This document shows, piece after piece, positions 53,485-63,506 of a stretch of 64,000 nt of DNA. Made by a program: the position numbers and the translations under genes. Origin of the DNA: CAILHX01 sp964511385 (GTDB lineage: Bacteria; Pseudomonadota; Gammaproteobacteria; Burkholderiales; Methylophilaceae). Location of the stretch: contig CAZEFE010000003.1 in assembly GCA_964511385.1 (NCBI GenBank), forward strand, positions 1-64,000, in the 5' to 3' direction. Numbering within the stretch: position 1 is the stretch's first letter; each line of letters opens with the position of its first letter. Below the pieces are notes generated by a model that saw only the letters and a program-made list of their open reading frames with translations, ran no database searches and had not been told where the DNA came from.

Positions 53485-54687
53485 TTACTCTGCCCGCAGC
53501 GCATCCACAGCATCAAGATGCGCCGCGCGCCGTGCTGGCAGCACCCCCGCCAGCAAGCCGATCACGGCGGACATCAGCAGCGCGCCCACGGCAAAATTCC
53601 ACGGGGTATGCACCGGCAAGGCCGGCACCGCCAGCCGCAGCAATTGCGCCAGGCCCATGCCCAGCAGCAGGCCAACCGCGCCGCCGATCGCCGCCAGCAC
53701 GATGGATTCGCCCAGGAATAGGCCGAGGATGGTGCGCCGGGGCGCGCCCAGCGCCACCAGCAGGCCGATTTCGTTGGTGCGCTCGGTCACGGCGATGGTC
53801 ATGATGGTGACAATGCCCACCCCGCCCACCAGCAGCGAAATACCGCCCAAAGCACCTACCGCGGCGGTCAGGATATTGAGGATGTTGGACAGCGTTTTCA
53901 GCATGTCTTCCTGCGTGGTCACGGTGAAATCCTCGCTGCCGTGACGCATTTTCAGGCGCTCCGTCACCGCCCTGGCCACGCTGGCCGAAGCCACGCCTTC
54001 GCGGTAGGTCACGTCCACCTCCATCAACCCTTCGCGGTTGTAGACCTCTTGCGCCCGCTCAGCAGGAATAAACGCGGTATCGTCTAAGTCTATGCCGAGA
54101 AACTGCCCCTTGGGCGCCATCACCCCAATCACGCGGAAATGCAGCCCGCCGATGCGCACCTTCGCACCCAGCGGGTTCTCCGTGCCGTAGAGCTCCTTGC
54201 GCAGCTTGGCACCCAGCACCACGAAATTGCGCGCGCCGCCGGTATCATCGCGCGGCAGGAAACTGCCTATGGTGACGTGAGCGCTGAACACGCGCAGGAA
54301 ATCGGCATTCACGCCGTACACGATCGTCCGCCGCAGCCGGCCGTTGCCGCCGACTTCGGAATTACCCCAGACAATCGGCGTAACGCCGGTCACGTTAGGC
54401 AGTTGCAGCAGCGACTGCGCATCTTCCAGCGTCAGCAGCCGCGCCGTGCTGGGGATGCCGGAGGGCGGCGCGCCGCCGGTCTTGGTTTTGCCCGGCGCAA
54501 TGGCCACCACGTTGGTGCCGAACTGGGTGAACTCGCCCAGCACAAAGCGGTGCACGCCTTCGCCGATGGAAGTCAGCAGGATCACCGCGGCAATGCCCAC
54601 CGCGATGCCAAGCAGGGTAAGAAAACTGCGCAGCCGGTGCGAAGTGATGGCTTGCAGGGCGAAACGGGCGGAATCGGCAAGCAGCAT
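53485..54687 (-). CDS. MacB/FtsX-type ABC permease (second copy)
   Basis: 400 residues from MLLADSARFALQAITSHRLRS. One N-terminal membrane helix, a large periplasmic domain and three C-terminal helices with GGVGIVTIMTIAVTERTNEIGLL make the MacB/FtsX architecture. It is a close relative of the permease encoded 2 bp upstream; both share the ATPase gene ahead. Probably two subunits of one heterodimeric exporter. Confidence 0.9.
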   Translation of the reverse strand: MLLADSARFALQAITSHRLRSFLTLLGIAVGIAAVILLTSIGEGVHRFVLGEFTQFGTNVVAIAPGKTKTGGAPPSGIPSTARLLTLEDAQSLLQLPNVTGVTPIVWGNSEVGGNGRLRRTIVYGVNADFLRVFSAHVTIGSFLPRDDTGGARNFVVLGAKLRKELYGTENPLGAKVRIGGLHFRVIGVMAPKGQFLGIDLDDTAFIPAERAQEVYNREGLMEVDVTYREGVASASVARAVTERLKMRHGSEDFTVTTQEDMLKTLSNILNILTAAVGALGGISLLVGGVGIVTIMTIAVTERTNEIGLLVALGAPRRTILGLFLGESIVLAAIGGAVGLLLGMGLAQLLRLAVPALPVHTPWNFAVGALLMSAVIGLLAGVLPARRAAHLDAVDALRAE

Positions 54688-54689
54688 GG

Positions 54690-55894
54690 TTAACGCCTCG
54701 ACAACGCCTGCACCGGATCCAGCCGCGCCGCCTTGCGCGCCGGCATCACGCCGAACACCAGCCCGGTGAACAGCGCCGTGCCTACCCCGGCCAGCACCGC
54801 CCACAGCGGCGGATAAGCCGGGAACGTGGGGTACAGGTGGCGCAATACGGCGGCGCCGGCCTCGCCCAGCAACAGGCCAAGCACCGCGCCCATCAGCGAC
54901 AGCATCGCCGCTTCGGTGAGGAAGGTGTTGCGGATGGCGCTTGAAGTCGCGCCCAGGGCTTTCAGCAGGCCGATTTCTCCGGTGCGCTGCGTGACCGACA
55001 CCAGCATCACGTTCATCACCAGTATCCCGGCCACGCCCAGGCTGATGGCGGCGATCCCGGCCACGCCCAGGGTCAGCACGCCGAGGATTTTGTCGAAGGT
55101 TTGCAGCACGGCATCCTGCGAAATCACGGTGACATCCTCTTCGCCGTCATGGCGCGCGATGATGGTTTTGAGCACGCCGGCCTTGGCGTTTTCCACCGTG
55201 GCGCGATTTTTGGTCTCGATCAGGATGCGGAACAAGGTGTTGCTGTTGAACATGGCCTGCGCGGTGGCCACCGGCACGATCAAAAGATCGTTGGTGGTCA
55301 TGCCCATGCCGCGCCCACCCTCGGTCAGCACGCCGACCACGCGCAGGCGGCGGTCGCCGATGCGCACCTTTTGCCCGAGCGGGTTTCCGGCGCCGAACAA
55401 CTCACGGCTGATTAGCGCGCCCAGCACCACTTCCGCCGCCCCGCGACCTTGCGTGTTGGTAGTGAAAAAGCGCCCTTGCGCCAGTTTGAGGTGGCGCACC
55501 GCGAGAAAATCGCCGCTGCTGCCCACCAGCATGGTTTCGCGCAGCTTGCCGCGCGCATTGATTTCCGTGGTGCCGATGATGATGGGGGCGACACGCACCA
55601 CGCCGGGCACACGCAGCAACGACCCGGCATCTTCCACCGTCAGGTCGCGCACGGTGCTGGTGACCAGGTTGCCGGGGTTGAAGCCGCGCGTTTCCGAACG
55701 GCCCGGCAGGACAATCACCAGATTGCTGCCGATGGCGGAGAACTCTTCCACCACATAGCGCCGCGCGCCGTCGCCCAGCGCGGTGAGCATCACCACCGCC
55801 GCCACGCCGATGGACATGGCGAGGATCAACAGCCCGGTGCGCAGCGGGGTGCCGGTAGCGGCAGCGCGGGCGTAGCGCAGGGTATCGGCAATGT

Positions 55895-55898
<4 letters not shown>
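54690..55898 (-). CDS. MacB/FtsX-type ABC permease (first copy)
   Basis: 402 residues with the same layout as its downstream neighbour: an N-terminal helix after LRYARAAATGTPLRTGLLIL, a periplasmic MacB_PCD domain and C-terminal helices with GVAGILVMNVMLVSVTQRTGE. It overlaps the ATPase gene by 4 bp. Unlike E. coli MacB, ATPase and permease are separate genes. Confidence 0.9.
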
Positions 55899-56574
<676 letters not shown>

Positions 56575-56578
<4 letters not shown>

Positions 56579-57729
56579 TTTTTGACGTCAGCCTTGTCAG
56601 GGCTCACTACCGCGCCGGCCTTGACACCGTCGCGCTCCAGCGAGGTGACGATGCGGTCGCCCTGCTTCAGGCCTTCCAGCACTTCGGCATATTCCCAGTT
56701 GGTGATGCCGGTCTTGAGCGTGCGCTGTTCCAGCTTGCCGCGGTCGCCATCAGCCACATACAGCAGCACCTTGTTGCCTTCCTGCAGGGCGGAGGTCGGC
56801 ACGCGCAGCACGTTATCACGACTGTCCAGGATCACTTCCAGGTCGGCGCTGTAACCCACCAGCAACTCGCCCTTGGCCGGAGGGGTGTCCAGGTTGGCTT
56901 CCACATCCACCGTGCGCGCCTGCTTTTCCACCGCCACCACATACGGCGCAACGCGCTTGACGTGGGCCGGCAGCACCTGGCCCGGCAGTGCATCCAGCGT
57001 CACCCGAACCGGCTGGCCGACCTTGATCTTGGGCGCATCCACTTCATCCATCGGCGCCTTGATGTACAGGCAAGAGTCGTCGATCAGGTCGATCGCCGGC
57101 GGCGTGGCCACGCCGGGGGGCGAAGGCGTGGCGTATTCGCCCAGTTCGCCGACGATATCCGCCACGACACCGCTGAATGGCGCCACCAGTACGGTGCGGC
57201 CTTGTTCCACGCGGGTCACGGTCACTTTGGCTTGCGCCTGCGTTACGTCGGCCCGCGCCGTATCACAGGCAGCCCGGCGCGATTGCGCCTCGTAGCGTGC
57301 TTTTTCTTCCCCGCCTTCGGAAACAAAGCCGCGCGCGCGCAACTTGCTGGCGCGCGCCGCTTCACGCTCGGCGTTGTCCGCCAATGCGCAAATCTCGCCG
57401 ACGCGTCTACGCACGCTTTCCACCTGGGTTTCGGCCAGGCCGCTCTGCGCCTGCTGGTCGTCGTTCCACAGCCGGATCAGCACCTGCCCTTTTTTGACAT
57501 GGTCGCCTTTTTTCACGCCCATATACACAATGCGTCCGCCGGTGATGGGCGACAACCTGGTGCGCAAGCAGGCCTCCACCGAACCGGCGCGGGTATTGGC
57601 GACCGTGGCTTCCACCTTGCCGCGCCCAACCTCGACCAGCACCACCGGGATCGGTTTGGGGCGGGTCAGCCACCAGGCAGCGGCACCAACAACAATGGCT
57701 AACACCAGCAGTATCGAGAAACGGCGCAT
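56575..57729 (-). CDS. HlyD/MacA-type periplasmic adaptor of the ABC exporter
   Basis: 384 residues from MRRFSILLVLAIVVGAAAWWL, one inner-membrane anchor, then barrel-sandwich (GGRIVYMGVKKGDHVKKGQVL), a long alpha-hairpin (about 85-190) and beta-barrel domains. It is the first gene of an adaptor-ATPase-permease-permease operon. Together the set resembles MacAB with the permease duplicated; substrate unknown (macrolides, lipopeptides or protoporphyrin for E. coli relatives). Confidence 0.9.
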
Positions 57730-57813
57730 AGGATGGGGTCGGGTGATGGAGTTGGTTGGAAGGGTAATACAGCGGGAAGTTATGCTCAATACAAAATCAA
57801 AAACAACCCATCA

Positions 57814-57843
57814 TAGACAGCTCTGTATACCCGCGTTTACAAT
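57814..57843 (+). promoter_or_regulatory. Promoter of the quinoprotein gene
   Basis: TAGACA (57814-57819) and TACAAT (57838-57843) are spaced by 18 nt, 32 bp before the ATG at 57876. Both match consensus at five of six positions. They lie in the 146-bp gap between the divergent ABC operon and the dehydrogenase. Confidence 0.5.
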
Positions 57844-57875
57844 ACGTTATCCAACCCCGCACAGGTGCCTTCAAC

Positions 57876-59651
57876 ATGCGCAAACTTCATTCTCTGGTTT
57901 TGCTCTGCAGCTTACTAGCGGGGTGTGGCCATTTGCCTGCGACCCAGAACGCTTCCGTCGGCAGCGACTGGCCCAGCTACGGCCGCGACTACAGCAACCA
58001 GCGCTTTTCACCGCTGGCACAAATCAATCGCGACAACGCATCACAACTGGCCTTGCGCTGGCAATACCACAGCAAGGTCAACGCCACCTTCCAGGCCACG
58101 CCGATTGTGGTGGATGGCGTGATGTATGTGTCGTTGCCATTCAACCATGTGGTGGCACTGGATGCGCGCGATGGCCGCGAACTGTGGCGCTACGAGCACC
58201 CGCGCAAGAAGGATTACCCGATGTGCTGCGGCCCGGCGAATCGCGGCGTGGCGGTAAGCGGCGGCAAGGTGTTCATCGGTACGGTGGATGCGCGGCTGGT
58301 TGCGCTGGACGCCAAGGACGGCCACAAGCTATGGGACATTGATGTGGCCAATGACAGCGTCACCAACACCGAAGTCGCCAGTTCGCTGAACGACGCCGAC
58401 CCGCTGAAAAAAGCCAATGTCACCGGCGGCACCGGGGTCGGCATCGCCATGGCGCCGGTGGTGTACAAGGGCAAGGTCATCGTCGGTATCACCGGCGTGG
58501 GCTACGGCCTACACCTGGATGCACCACGCGAGAACGCTCCCCTGGGGGCGGTGGTCGGCGTGGCCGGACGTTACGGCCGCCCCGGCTTCCTGGCGGCATT
58601 CGATAGCGAAACCGGCAAGCGCGTCTGGCAATTCGACACCATTCCGGCCACCGGCTGGGAAGGCCAATTCAGGCAAACCACGCCGGACGGCATTGTCCTC
58701 AACCGCGACATAACCGCCGAACGCGCCGCCCTACCCCAGTATGCCGATGCCGGCCGTTTTGGCGGCGGATCGGCGTGGAGCACGCCAGCAATTGATGCAA
58801 AACGCGGCCTGCTGTTTTTTGGCACCGGCAACCCCTCGCCGCAGATGGATGACGTATCGCGCCCCGGCGACAACCTGTACACCGTTTCGCTGGTGGCGCT
58901 GGATGCCAACACCGGCAAGATTCGCTGGCACTACCAGCAAGTGCCGCACGACCTGTGGGGCTACGATGTCGCCAGCCCGCCGGTGCTGTTCGACCTGGAA
59001 CGCGACGGCAAGAAAATCCCCGCCGTGGGCCAGGCCAGCAAACTCGGCTGGTACTACGTGCACCACCGGGAAAGCGGCGAACTGCTGCTGAAATCGGAAG
59101 CCTTTGTGCCGCAACACAACATGTTCGCCAAGGCCACGCCCGAAGGCACCCGCATTTACCCCGGCGTGCTGGGCGGTTCCAACTGGTCGCCGTCGGCAGT
59201 AGATGAAACAACGCAGACCGCCTTTGTCGCCGCCATGCACTGGCCGGTGCGCTACACCTTGCACGAAGCGCCTGCCGTGGGTGACACACCCGCCATCCGC
59301 TATTCCGCGCTGGAACCCATAGACGAAGCGCGCTGGGGGTTGCTGTCGGCGATCGATCTCGCCACTGGAAAAATCCGCTGGCAGCACCAGACACCCGACC
59401 CCTTGGTGGGCGGGGTATTGGCCACCGCCGGTGGCTTGCTGTTTTCCGGGGAAGGCAATGGCGATTTCGACGCTTTTGACGCCAGCAACGGCAATCTGCT
59501 GTGGCAATACCGCGCAGCGGCCGGCGTGAACGCGCCGCCCATCACCTATGCCATAGACGGCGTACAGTATGTCGCCGTTGCCGCCGGCGGCAACCAGATA
59601 TTCGGCTTTAAGCAGGGAGATGCCTTGCTGGTGTTTGCGCTACCGCACTAG
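57876..59651 (+). CDS. PQQ-dependent dehydrogenase, lipoprotein form
   Basis: 591 residues. The N-terminus is a lipoprotein signal (LLAGC, lipidated C17). An eight-bladed quinoprotein propeller follows with tryptophan-docking repeats (ALDARDGRELWRYE, AFDSETGKRVWQFD). Vicinal cysteines C117-C118 (MCCGPANRG) match the disulfide ring over PQQ in alcohol dehydrogenases. GGSAWSTPAID and GNPSP...RPGDNLY include D332, the likely catalytic Asp (inferred by motif position). No cytochrome domain is fused and no cytochrome or PQQ-synthesis gene is nearby. Substrate unknown. Confidence 0.88.
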   Translation: MRKLHSLVLLCSLLAGCGHLPATQNASVGSDWPSYGRDYSNQRFSPLAQINRDNASQLALRWQYHSKVNATFQATPIVVDGVMYVSLPFNHVVALDARDGRELWRYEHPRKKDYPMCCGPANRGVAVSGGKVFIGTVDARLVALDAKDGHKLWDIDVANDSVTNTEVASSLNDADPLKKANVTGGTGVGIAMAPVVYKGKVIVGITGVGYGLHLDAPRENAPLGAVVGVAGRYGRPGFLAAFDSETGKRVWQFDTIPATGWEGQFRQTTPDGIVLNRDITAERAALPQYADAGRFGGGSAWSTPAIDAKRGLLFFGTGNPSPQMDDVSRPGDNLYTVSLVALDANTGKIRWHYQQVPHDLWGYDVASPPVLFDLERDGKKIPAVGQASKLGWYYVHHRESGELLLKSEAFVPQHNMFAKATPEGTRIYPGVLGGSNWSPSAVDETTQTAFVAAMHWPVRYTLHEAPAVGDTPAIRYSALEPIDEARWGLLSAIDLATGKIRWQHQTPDPLVGGVLATAGGLLFSGEGNGDFDAFDASNGNLLWQYRAAAGVNAPPITYAIDGVQYVAVAAGGNQIFGFKQGDALLVFALPH

Positions 59652-59689
59652 CCAACCTGCCAGCCTATTGGCTTATACTTGCTGCCCAT

Positions 59690-60535
59690 ATGCCAATAGA
59701 ACTGTTTATTTTCATCAGCGCGTTGTTTGGGTTGGCGGTCGGCAGCTTCCTCAACGTCGTCATCTACCGGCTGCCCATCATGATGGAGCAAGGCTGGCAG
59801 CACCAGGCCGCATGCCACGCGGCGCAGCTTGCCGGGTTGCCGGAGCCGCCGGAACCGGCCCGCTACACCCTGTCCGTGCCGCGCTCGGCCTGCCCGCATT
59901 GCGGCCACCGGATCACTGCGCTGGAAAACATCCCGATCATCAGCTACCTGTGGCTGGGTGGAAAATGCTCGACCTGCAAAGCGCCGATCAGCCCGCGCTA
60001 CCCGCTGGTGGAAGCAGCCACCGCGTTATTGGCGATAGCGGTCGCCTGGAAATTCGGCGCGAGCGTGACCGCCCTCGCGGCATTTTTCCTGGCCGCTTGC
60101 CTGCTGACGCTGACGTTGATCGATTTCGACACCCACCTGCTCCCCGATAGCATTACCCTGCCTTTGTTATGGGGCGGCCTGCTGTTCAATGTCTCAGGCG
60201 GGTTTGTTGACCTCAACTCCGCCGTCATCGGCGCGGCCGCGGGTTACCTGATGCTGTGGTCGGTGTACTGGCTGTTCAAACTCGCCACCGGCAAGGAAGG
60301 CATGGGTTATGGCGATTTCAAGCTGCTGGCCGCCATCGGCGCCTGGTTTGGCTGGAAGCTGCTGCCGGCGGTGATCCTGATTTCTTCCGTCGCCGGAACC
60401 CTGGTTGGCATCGGCCTGATGGTATTTGCCCGACATGGCCGCAACACCCCGATCCCCTTTGGCCCCTACCTAGCCGCGGGCGGGCTGGCGGCGCTGTTTT
60501 TCGGCACGTCCCTGCTGCGGTTTTTCGGCGGCTGA
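59690..60535 (+). CDS. pilD: Prepilin peptidase / N-methyltransferase PilD
   Basis: 281 residues with about seven membrane helices. The zinc motif CPHCGHRI...CSTC lies in the cytoplasmic loop of the N-terminal (methylase) part. The two aspartyl-protease Asp residues are in LIDFDTHLLPD and GYGDFKLL. It cleaves and methylates type IV prepilins, including the one at 24448-25161. The usual partners pilB and pilC are not upstream here; coaE, zapD and yacG follow as usual. Confidence 0.94.
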   Translation: MPIELFIFISALFGLAVGSFLNVVIYRLPIMMEQGWQHQAACHAAQLAGLPEPPEPARYTLSVPRSACPHCGHRITALENIPIISYLWLGGKCSTCKAPISPRYPLVEAATALLAIAVAWKFGASVTALAAFFLAACLLTLTLIDFDTHLLPDSITLPLLWGGLLFNVSGGFVDLNSAVIGAAAGYLMLWSVYWLFKLATGKEGMGYGDFKLLAAIGAWFGWKLLPAVILISSVAGTLVGIGLMVFARHGRNTPIPFGPYLAAGGLAALFFGTSLLRFFGG

Positions 60536-60537
60536 CC

Positions 60538-61134
60538 ATGCTGGTGATCGGCCTCACCGGCGGCATCGGCAGCGGCAAAAGCACGGTCGCGGAACAGTTC
60601 GCCGGACTCGGCGCCGCGGTGATTGATACCGATCTGATTTCGCACCAGTTGACCGCAACCGGCCAGCCGGCGCTGGTGGAGATTGCCGCGCAGTTCGGCC
60701 CGCAATACCTGCAAGCGGATGGCTCGCTGGACCGCACCCGGCTGCGGGCACTGGTGTTTTCTGACAACCTGGCCAGAAAGCGGCTGGAAGCCATCCTGCA
60801 TCCGCGCATCCGCGAAGAAGTGGCTCGCATGCTGCAACAGCCAACCGCCGCGCCCTATCACATCATTGTGGTGCCGCTGCTGTTCGAAACCGGTGCTTAT
60901 GGGCATCTGGTGAACCGTGTCCTGGTGGTGGATTGTCCGGAAGCGCTGCAAATCCAACGCGTGATGGCCCGGGGCAAGCTGAGTGAAGCAGAGGTCCGCG
61001 CCATCCTGCAGGCGCAATGTGAGCGGGAGGAGCGGCTGGCACGCGCCGATGACGTCATCGTTAATGATGCCGGGCTGGAAAACCTGCAGGCGCAGACCGT
61101 CGATTTACACAAAAAGTACATAGCCCTTGCATAG
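60538..61134 (+). CDS. coaE: Dephospho-CoA kinase CoaE
   Basis: 198 residues from MLVIGLTGGIGSGKST (P-loop GGIGSGKS), with VVPLLFETG and the RLARADDVIVNDAG region typical of CoaE. It phosphorylates dephospho-CoA in the last step of CoA synthesis. The ATG lies 2 bp after the pilD stop. Confidence 0.95.
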   Translation: MLVIGLTGGIGSGKSTVAEQFAGLGAAVIDTDLISHQLTATGQPALVEIAAQFGPQYLQADGSLDRTRLRALVFSDNLARKRLEAILHPRIREEVARMLQQPTAAPYHIIVVPLLFETGAYGHLVNRVLVVDCPEALQIQRVMARGKLSEAEVRAILQAQCEREERLARADDVIVNDAGLENLQAQTVDLHKKYIALA

Positions 61135-61202
61135 TTAGGTAATCAACCTCATAATCCGCACGAATTGGTTAACCCATTCACCCAATTCGAAAAAGATCAT
61201 TC

Positions 61203-61961
61203 GTGCCGACATACGATTACCCCTGCAACGAGCGCGTCCGCACCATGCTGCGGCTGGAAGACATGCTCTCGAAATTGCGCTTTTTTGCCGAGGGTACGCA
61301 CGAGTTTGACCACCACACCGCACTGCTGATCATGTTCCAGATCCTGGAAGTGCTGGATCGCTCAGAACTGAAGACTGACCTGCTGCAGGAACTCGACCGC
61401 CAGAAACAGGTGCTGGAAAGCCTGCGCGGCAACCCCACTATCGCCCAGGAAATGCTGGAACCGCTGCTGGAAGAAATCAACCAGACCGCCAACAACCTGC
61501 GCGCCATGAACACCCGGCTTGGCCAGCCACTACGCGATAACGACTGGCTGATGATCGTCAAGCAGCGCGCGGTGATTCCCGGCGGCGTATGTGAATTCGA
61601 CGTGCCGTCCTACCACTACTGGCTGGGGCTGCCGATAGAAACGCGACAGCAAGCGCTCAACCAGTGGTTTGCACCATTGCAAGCACTGCAGGATGCGCTG
61701 GGCATCCTGCTGCGCATCCTGCGCGGCAGCGGCGACCCCGTGATATGCAAGGCGACGAATGGCGCCTATCAGAAAATGCTCAGCGGCGGGAAGCCGGTGC
61801 AAATGGTGCGCGTTACCCTGGCGGACGATGCGGTCTGCTTCCCTGACGTAAGCGCCAACAAATACGCCATCGGCATCCGTTTCAGCCAGTTGGATGGATC
61901 GCAAAAACCCCGCCCTTGTGACGTCGACGTCGATTTCGAACTTTCGCTGTGCAGCCTGTAA
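61203..61961 (+). CDS. zapD: Cell division protein ZapD
   Basis: 252 residues of the DUF1342/ZapD family: YDYPCNERVRTMLRLEDMLSK at the start and DVDFELSLCSL at the end. ZapD cross-links FtsZ filaments. The start is a GTG; upstream codons give no better candidate. It overlaps yacG by 13 bp, the conserved coaE-zapD-yacG order. Confidence 0.93.
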   Translation: MPTYDYPCNERVRTMLRLEDMLSKLRFFAEGTHEFDHHTALLIMFQILEVLDRSELKTDLLQELDRQKQVLESLRGNPTIAQEMLEPLLEEINQTANNLRAMNTRLGQPLRDNDWLMIVKQRAVIPGGVCEFDVPSYHYWLGLPIETRQQALNQWFAPLQALQDALGILLRILRGSGDPVICKATNGAYQKMLSGGKPVQMVRVTLADDAVCFPDVSANKYAIGIRFSQLDGSQKPRPCDVDVDFELSLCSL

Positions 61962-62140
61962 CCAAACCCAGACAAGTCCTTTGCCCAGGTTGCGGCCAGT
62001 ATTCGGAATACAGCAGCAACAACCCGTGGCGCCCGTTCTGCTCGGAGCGTTGCAAGCTGATCGACATGGGGCAGTGGGCGAGCGAAAACTACCGCATCCC
62101 GGAACGGGCACCAACCCAACAGGAACTTGAAGATGAATAA
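61949..62140 (+). CDS. yacG: DNA gyrase inhibitor / zinc-binding protein YacG
   Basis: 63 residues with the zinc motif CPGC...CSERCKLIDMGQWA and an acidic C-terminus (ELEDE). YacG binds GyrB and inhibits gyrase in E. coli. It starts at GTG inside the zapD 3' end. Confidence 0.93.
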   Translation: MQPVTKPRQVLCPGCGQYSEYSSNNPWRPFCSERCKLIDMGQWASENYRIPERAPTQQELEDE

Positions 62141-62561
62141 ATGGTTATCCGCTTTGTTGCTGGCATTGTGCTCCCTCGCGGCACAGGCGACCGACGCGAT
62201 ACACATCAGCAACGCCTGGGCGCGGGCAACAGCGCCCGGTCAGGACGTCGGCGCGGTATACATGACGCTCAAAAGCAGCACCAACCTCAGCGTGACCAAG
62301 GCTGAAACCGCCGTTGCCGACACGGTTGAGATCCACGAAATGTCCATGGCCAATGGCGTAATGAAGATGCGCATGATGGAAACGCTCAGCCTGCCGGCCG
62401 GACAAGCCGTCAAACTGGCGCCCGGCGGCTTTCACTTCATGCTGTTCGACTTGAAGCAGCCGTTAAAGCCGGGCAGCCAGATCGAGTTGGTGCTGACGCT
62501 CAAGGACAAACAAGGCAAAACCAGCACGCAGGCGGTCAAGGTACCGGTGAAAGCCCCGTAG
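62133..62561 (+). CDS. Periplasmic copper chaperone PCu(A)C
   Basis: 142 residues: a signal peptide (about residues 1-20, ending AAQA) and the PCu(A)C domain. The copper motif is H...M (EIHEMSMANGVMKM) and HFM (GGFHFMLFD). It delivers Cu(I) to the CuA or CuB site of cytochrome oxidases. It overlaps yacG by 8 bp, an unusual guest in that conserved operon; no SCO gene is adjacent. Confidence 0.92.
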   Translation: MNKWLSALLLALCSLAAQATDAIHISNAWARATAPGQDVGAVYMTLKSSTNLSVTKAETAVADTVEIHEMSMANGVMKMRMMETLSLPAGQAVKLAPGGFHFMLFDLKQPLKPGSQIELVLTLKDKQGKTSTQAVKVPVKAP

Positions 62562-62570
62562 CCTCTGGCA

Positions 62571-63506
62571 TCAGTTCCATATTCCGCGCATCAGCGCAAT
62601 GCCATGCGCACCATGTTGCCAGGCAGTAGATAACTTTTCCGGCCGCATCCCGCCCAGCGCATACACCGGCAACGGAAAATCCGTAATCAGCCGCTCAAAT
62701 CCGTCCCAACCCAGCGGCTGGGTATCCGGATGGGTCAGCGTCGGCTGCACCGGGCCCAGCAGGCAGTAATCCAGATTCAACTCCGCTGCCCGCGCCAATT
62801 CCGCCGTGTTGTGGCAGGAAGCCCCACACAACAGCCCTTCCGGTTTTTGTTTTAGTGCCAGCAAAGTCGCCGAGGTCAGATGCACGCCATCGGCCCCGGT
62901 AGCCCGCGCCATTTCAGCCGAACCGTTCACTACGACCCGCGCGCCAAAGGGCCTGGCCTTTTCCACTACCCTTGCCGCGAACGCCGTTAATTCTTTTGGT
63001 GACAACAGTTTTTCGCGCACCTGAATCAAACGCAACCCTCGTTGCAAAGCCTGTTCCAGCGCGGTAAAAAACGCGGCCTCGCCCATTTCTGCGAGGTTGG
63101 TGATGGCATACAACGAAGGGAGTTTCAGCGCTTCCAGCACCGGCGCGTTAGCGGGCAGCAAGGGACCGACTTCGGGGCTGGCGACCGGCTGCCACGAAAC
63201 CAACTGCCCTTCACGGCCATAAGGCTCACCCGCCCAGGCGCGGATCAGGAAAAAATGCAGCTTGACTACTTTCTCAGGGTAGCTGAACACGCGGGTGATC
63301 CAGCGCGAAAACTCCGTGGCACGGATGCCCAGTTCTTCGTCCAGTTCACGCTGCAAGGCGATTTCTGGCAATTCTCCGGCTTCGATCTTGCCTCCGGGAA
63401 ACTCCCACCAGCCGGCCCATGGCTTGCCTTCGGGCCGCTGCGCCAGCAATACCTGCCCGCCCGGCCGTTGCAGCACGGCCACGGCGGCATCCACCACCTC
63501 AGTCAT
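62571..63506 (-). CDS. Nudix hydrolase fused to a thiamine-phosphate synthase-like domain
   Basis: 311 residues from MTEVVDAAVAVLQ. The N-terminal MutT-type Nudix box GGKIEAGE...RELDEELGI (about residues 37-59) fits 8-oxo-dGTP hydrolysis. The C-terminal half (about 140-310) is ThiE/TenI-like: LYAITN, LIQVREK, GADGVHLTS, LGPVQPT, YALGGM. Such fusions are common in beta/gammaproteobacteria; the ThiE-like part is usually not proven to make thiamine phosphate. It overlaps the ATPase gene by 8 bp. Confidence 0.9.
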   Translation of the reverse strand: MTEVVDAAVAVLQRPGGQVLLAQRPEGKPWAGWWEFPGGKIEAGELPEIALQRELDEELGIRATEFSRWITRVFSYPEKVVKLHFFLIRAWAGEPYGREGQLVSWQPVASPEVGPLLPANAPVLEALKLPSLYAITNLAEMGEAAFFTALEQALQRGLRLIQVREKLLSPKELTAFAARVVEKARPFGARVVVNGSAEMARATGADGVHLTSATLLALKQKPEGLLCGASCHNTAELARAAELNLDYCLLGPVQPTLTHPDTQPLGWDGFERLITDFPLPVYALGGMRPEKLSTAWQHGAHGIALMRGIWN

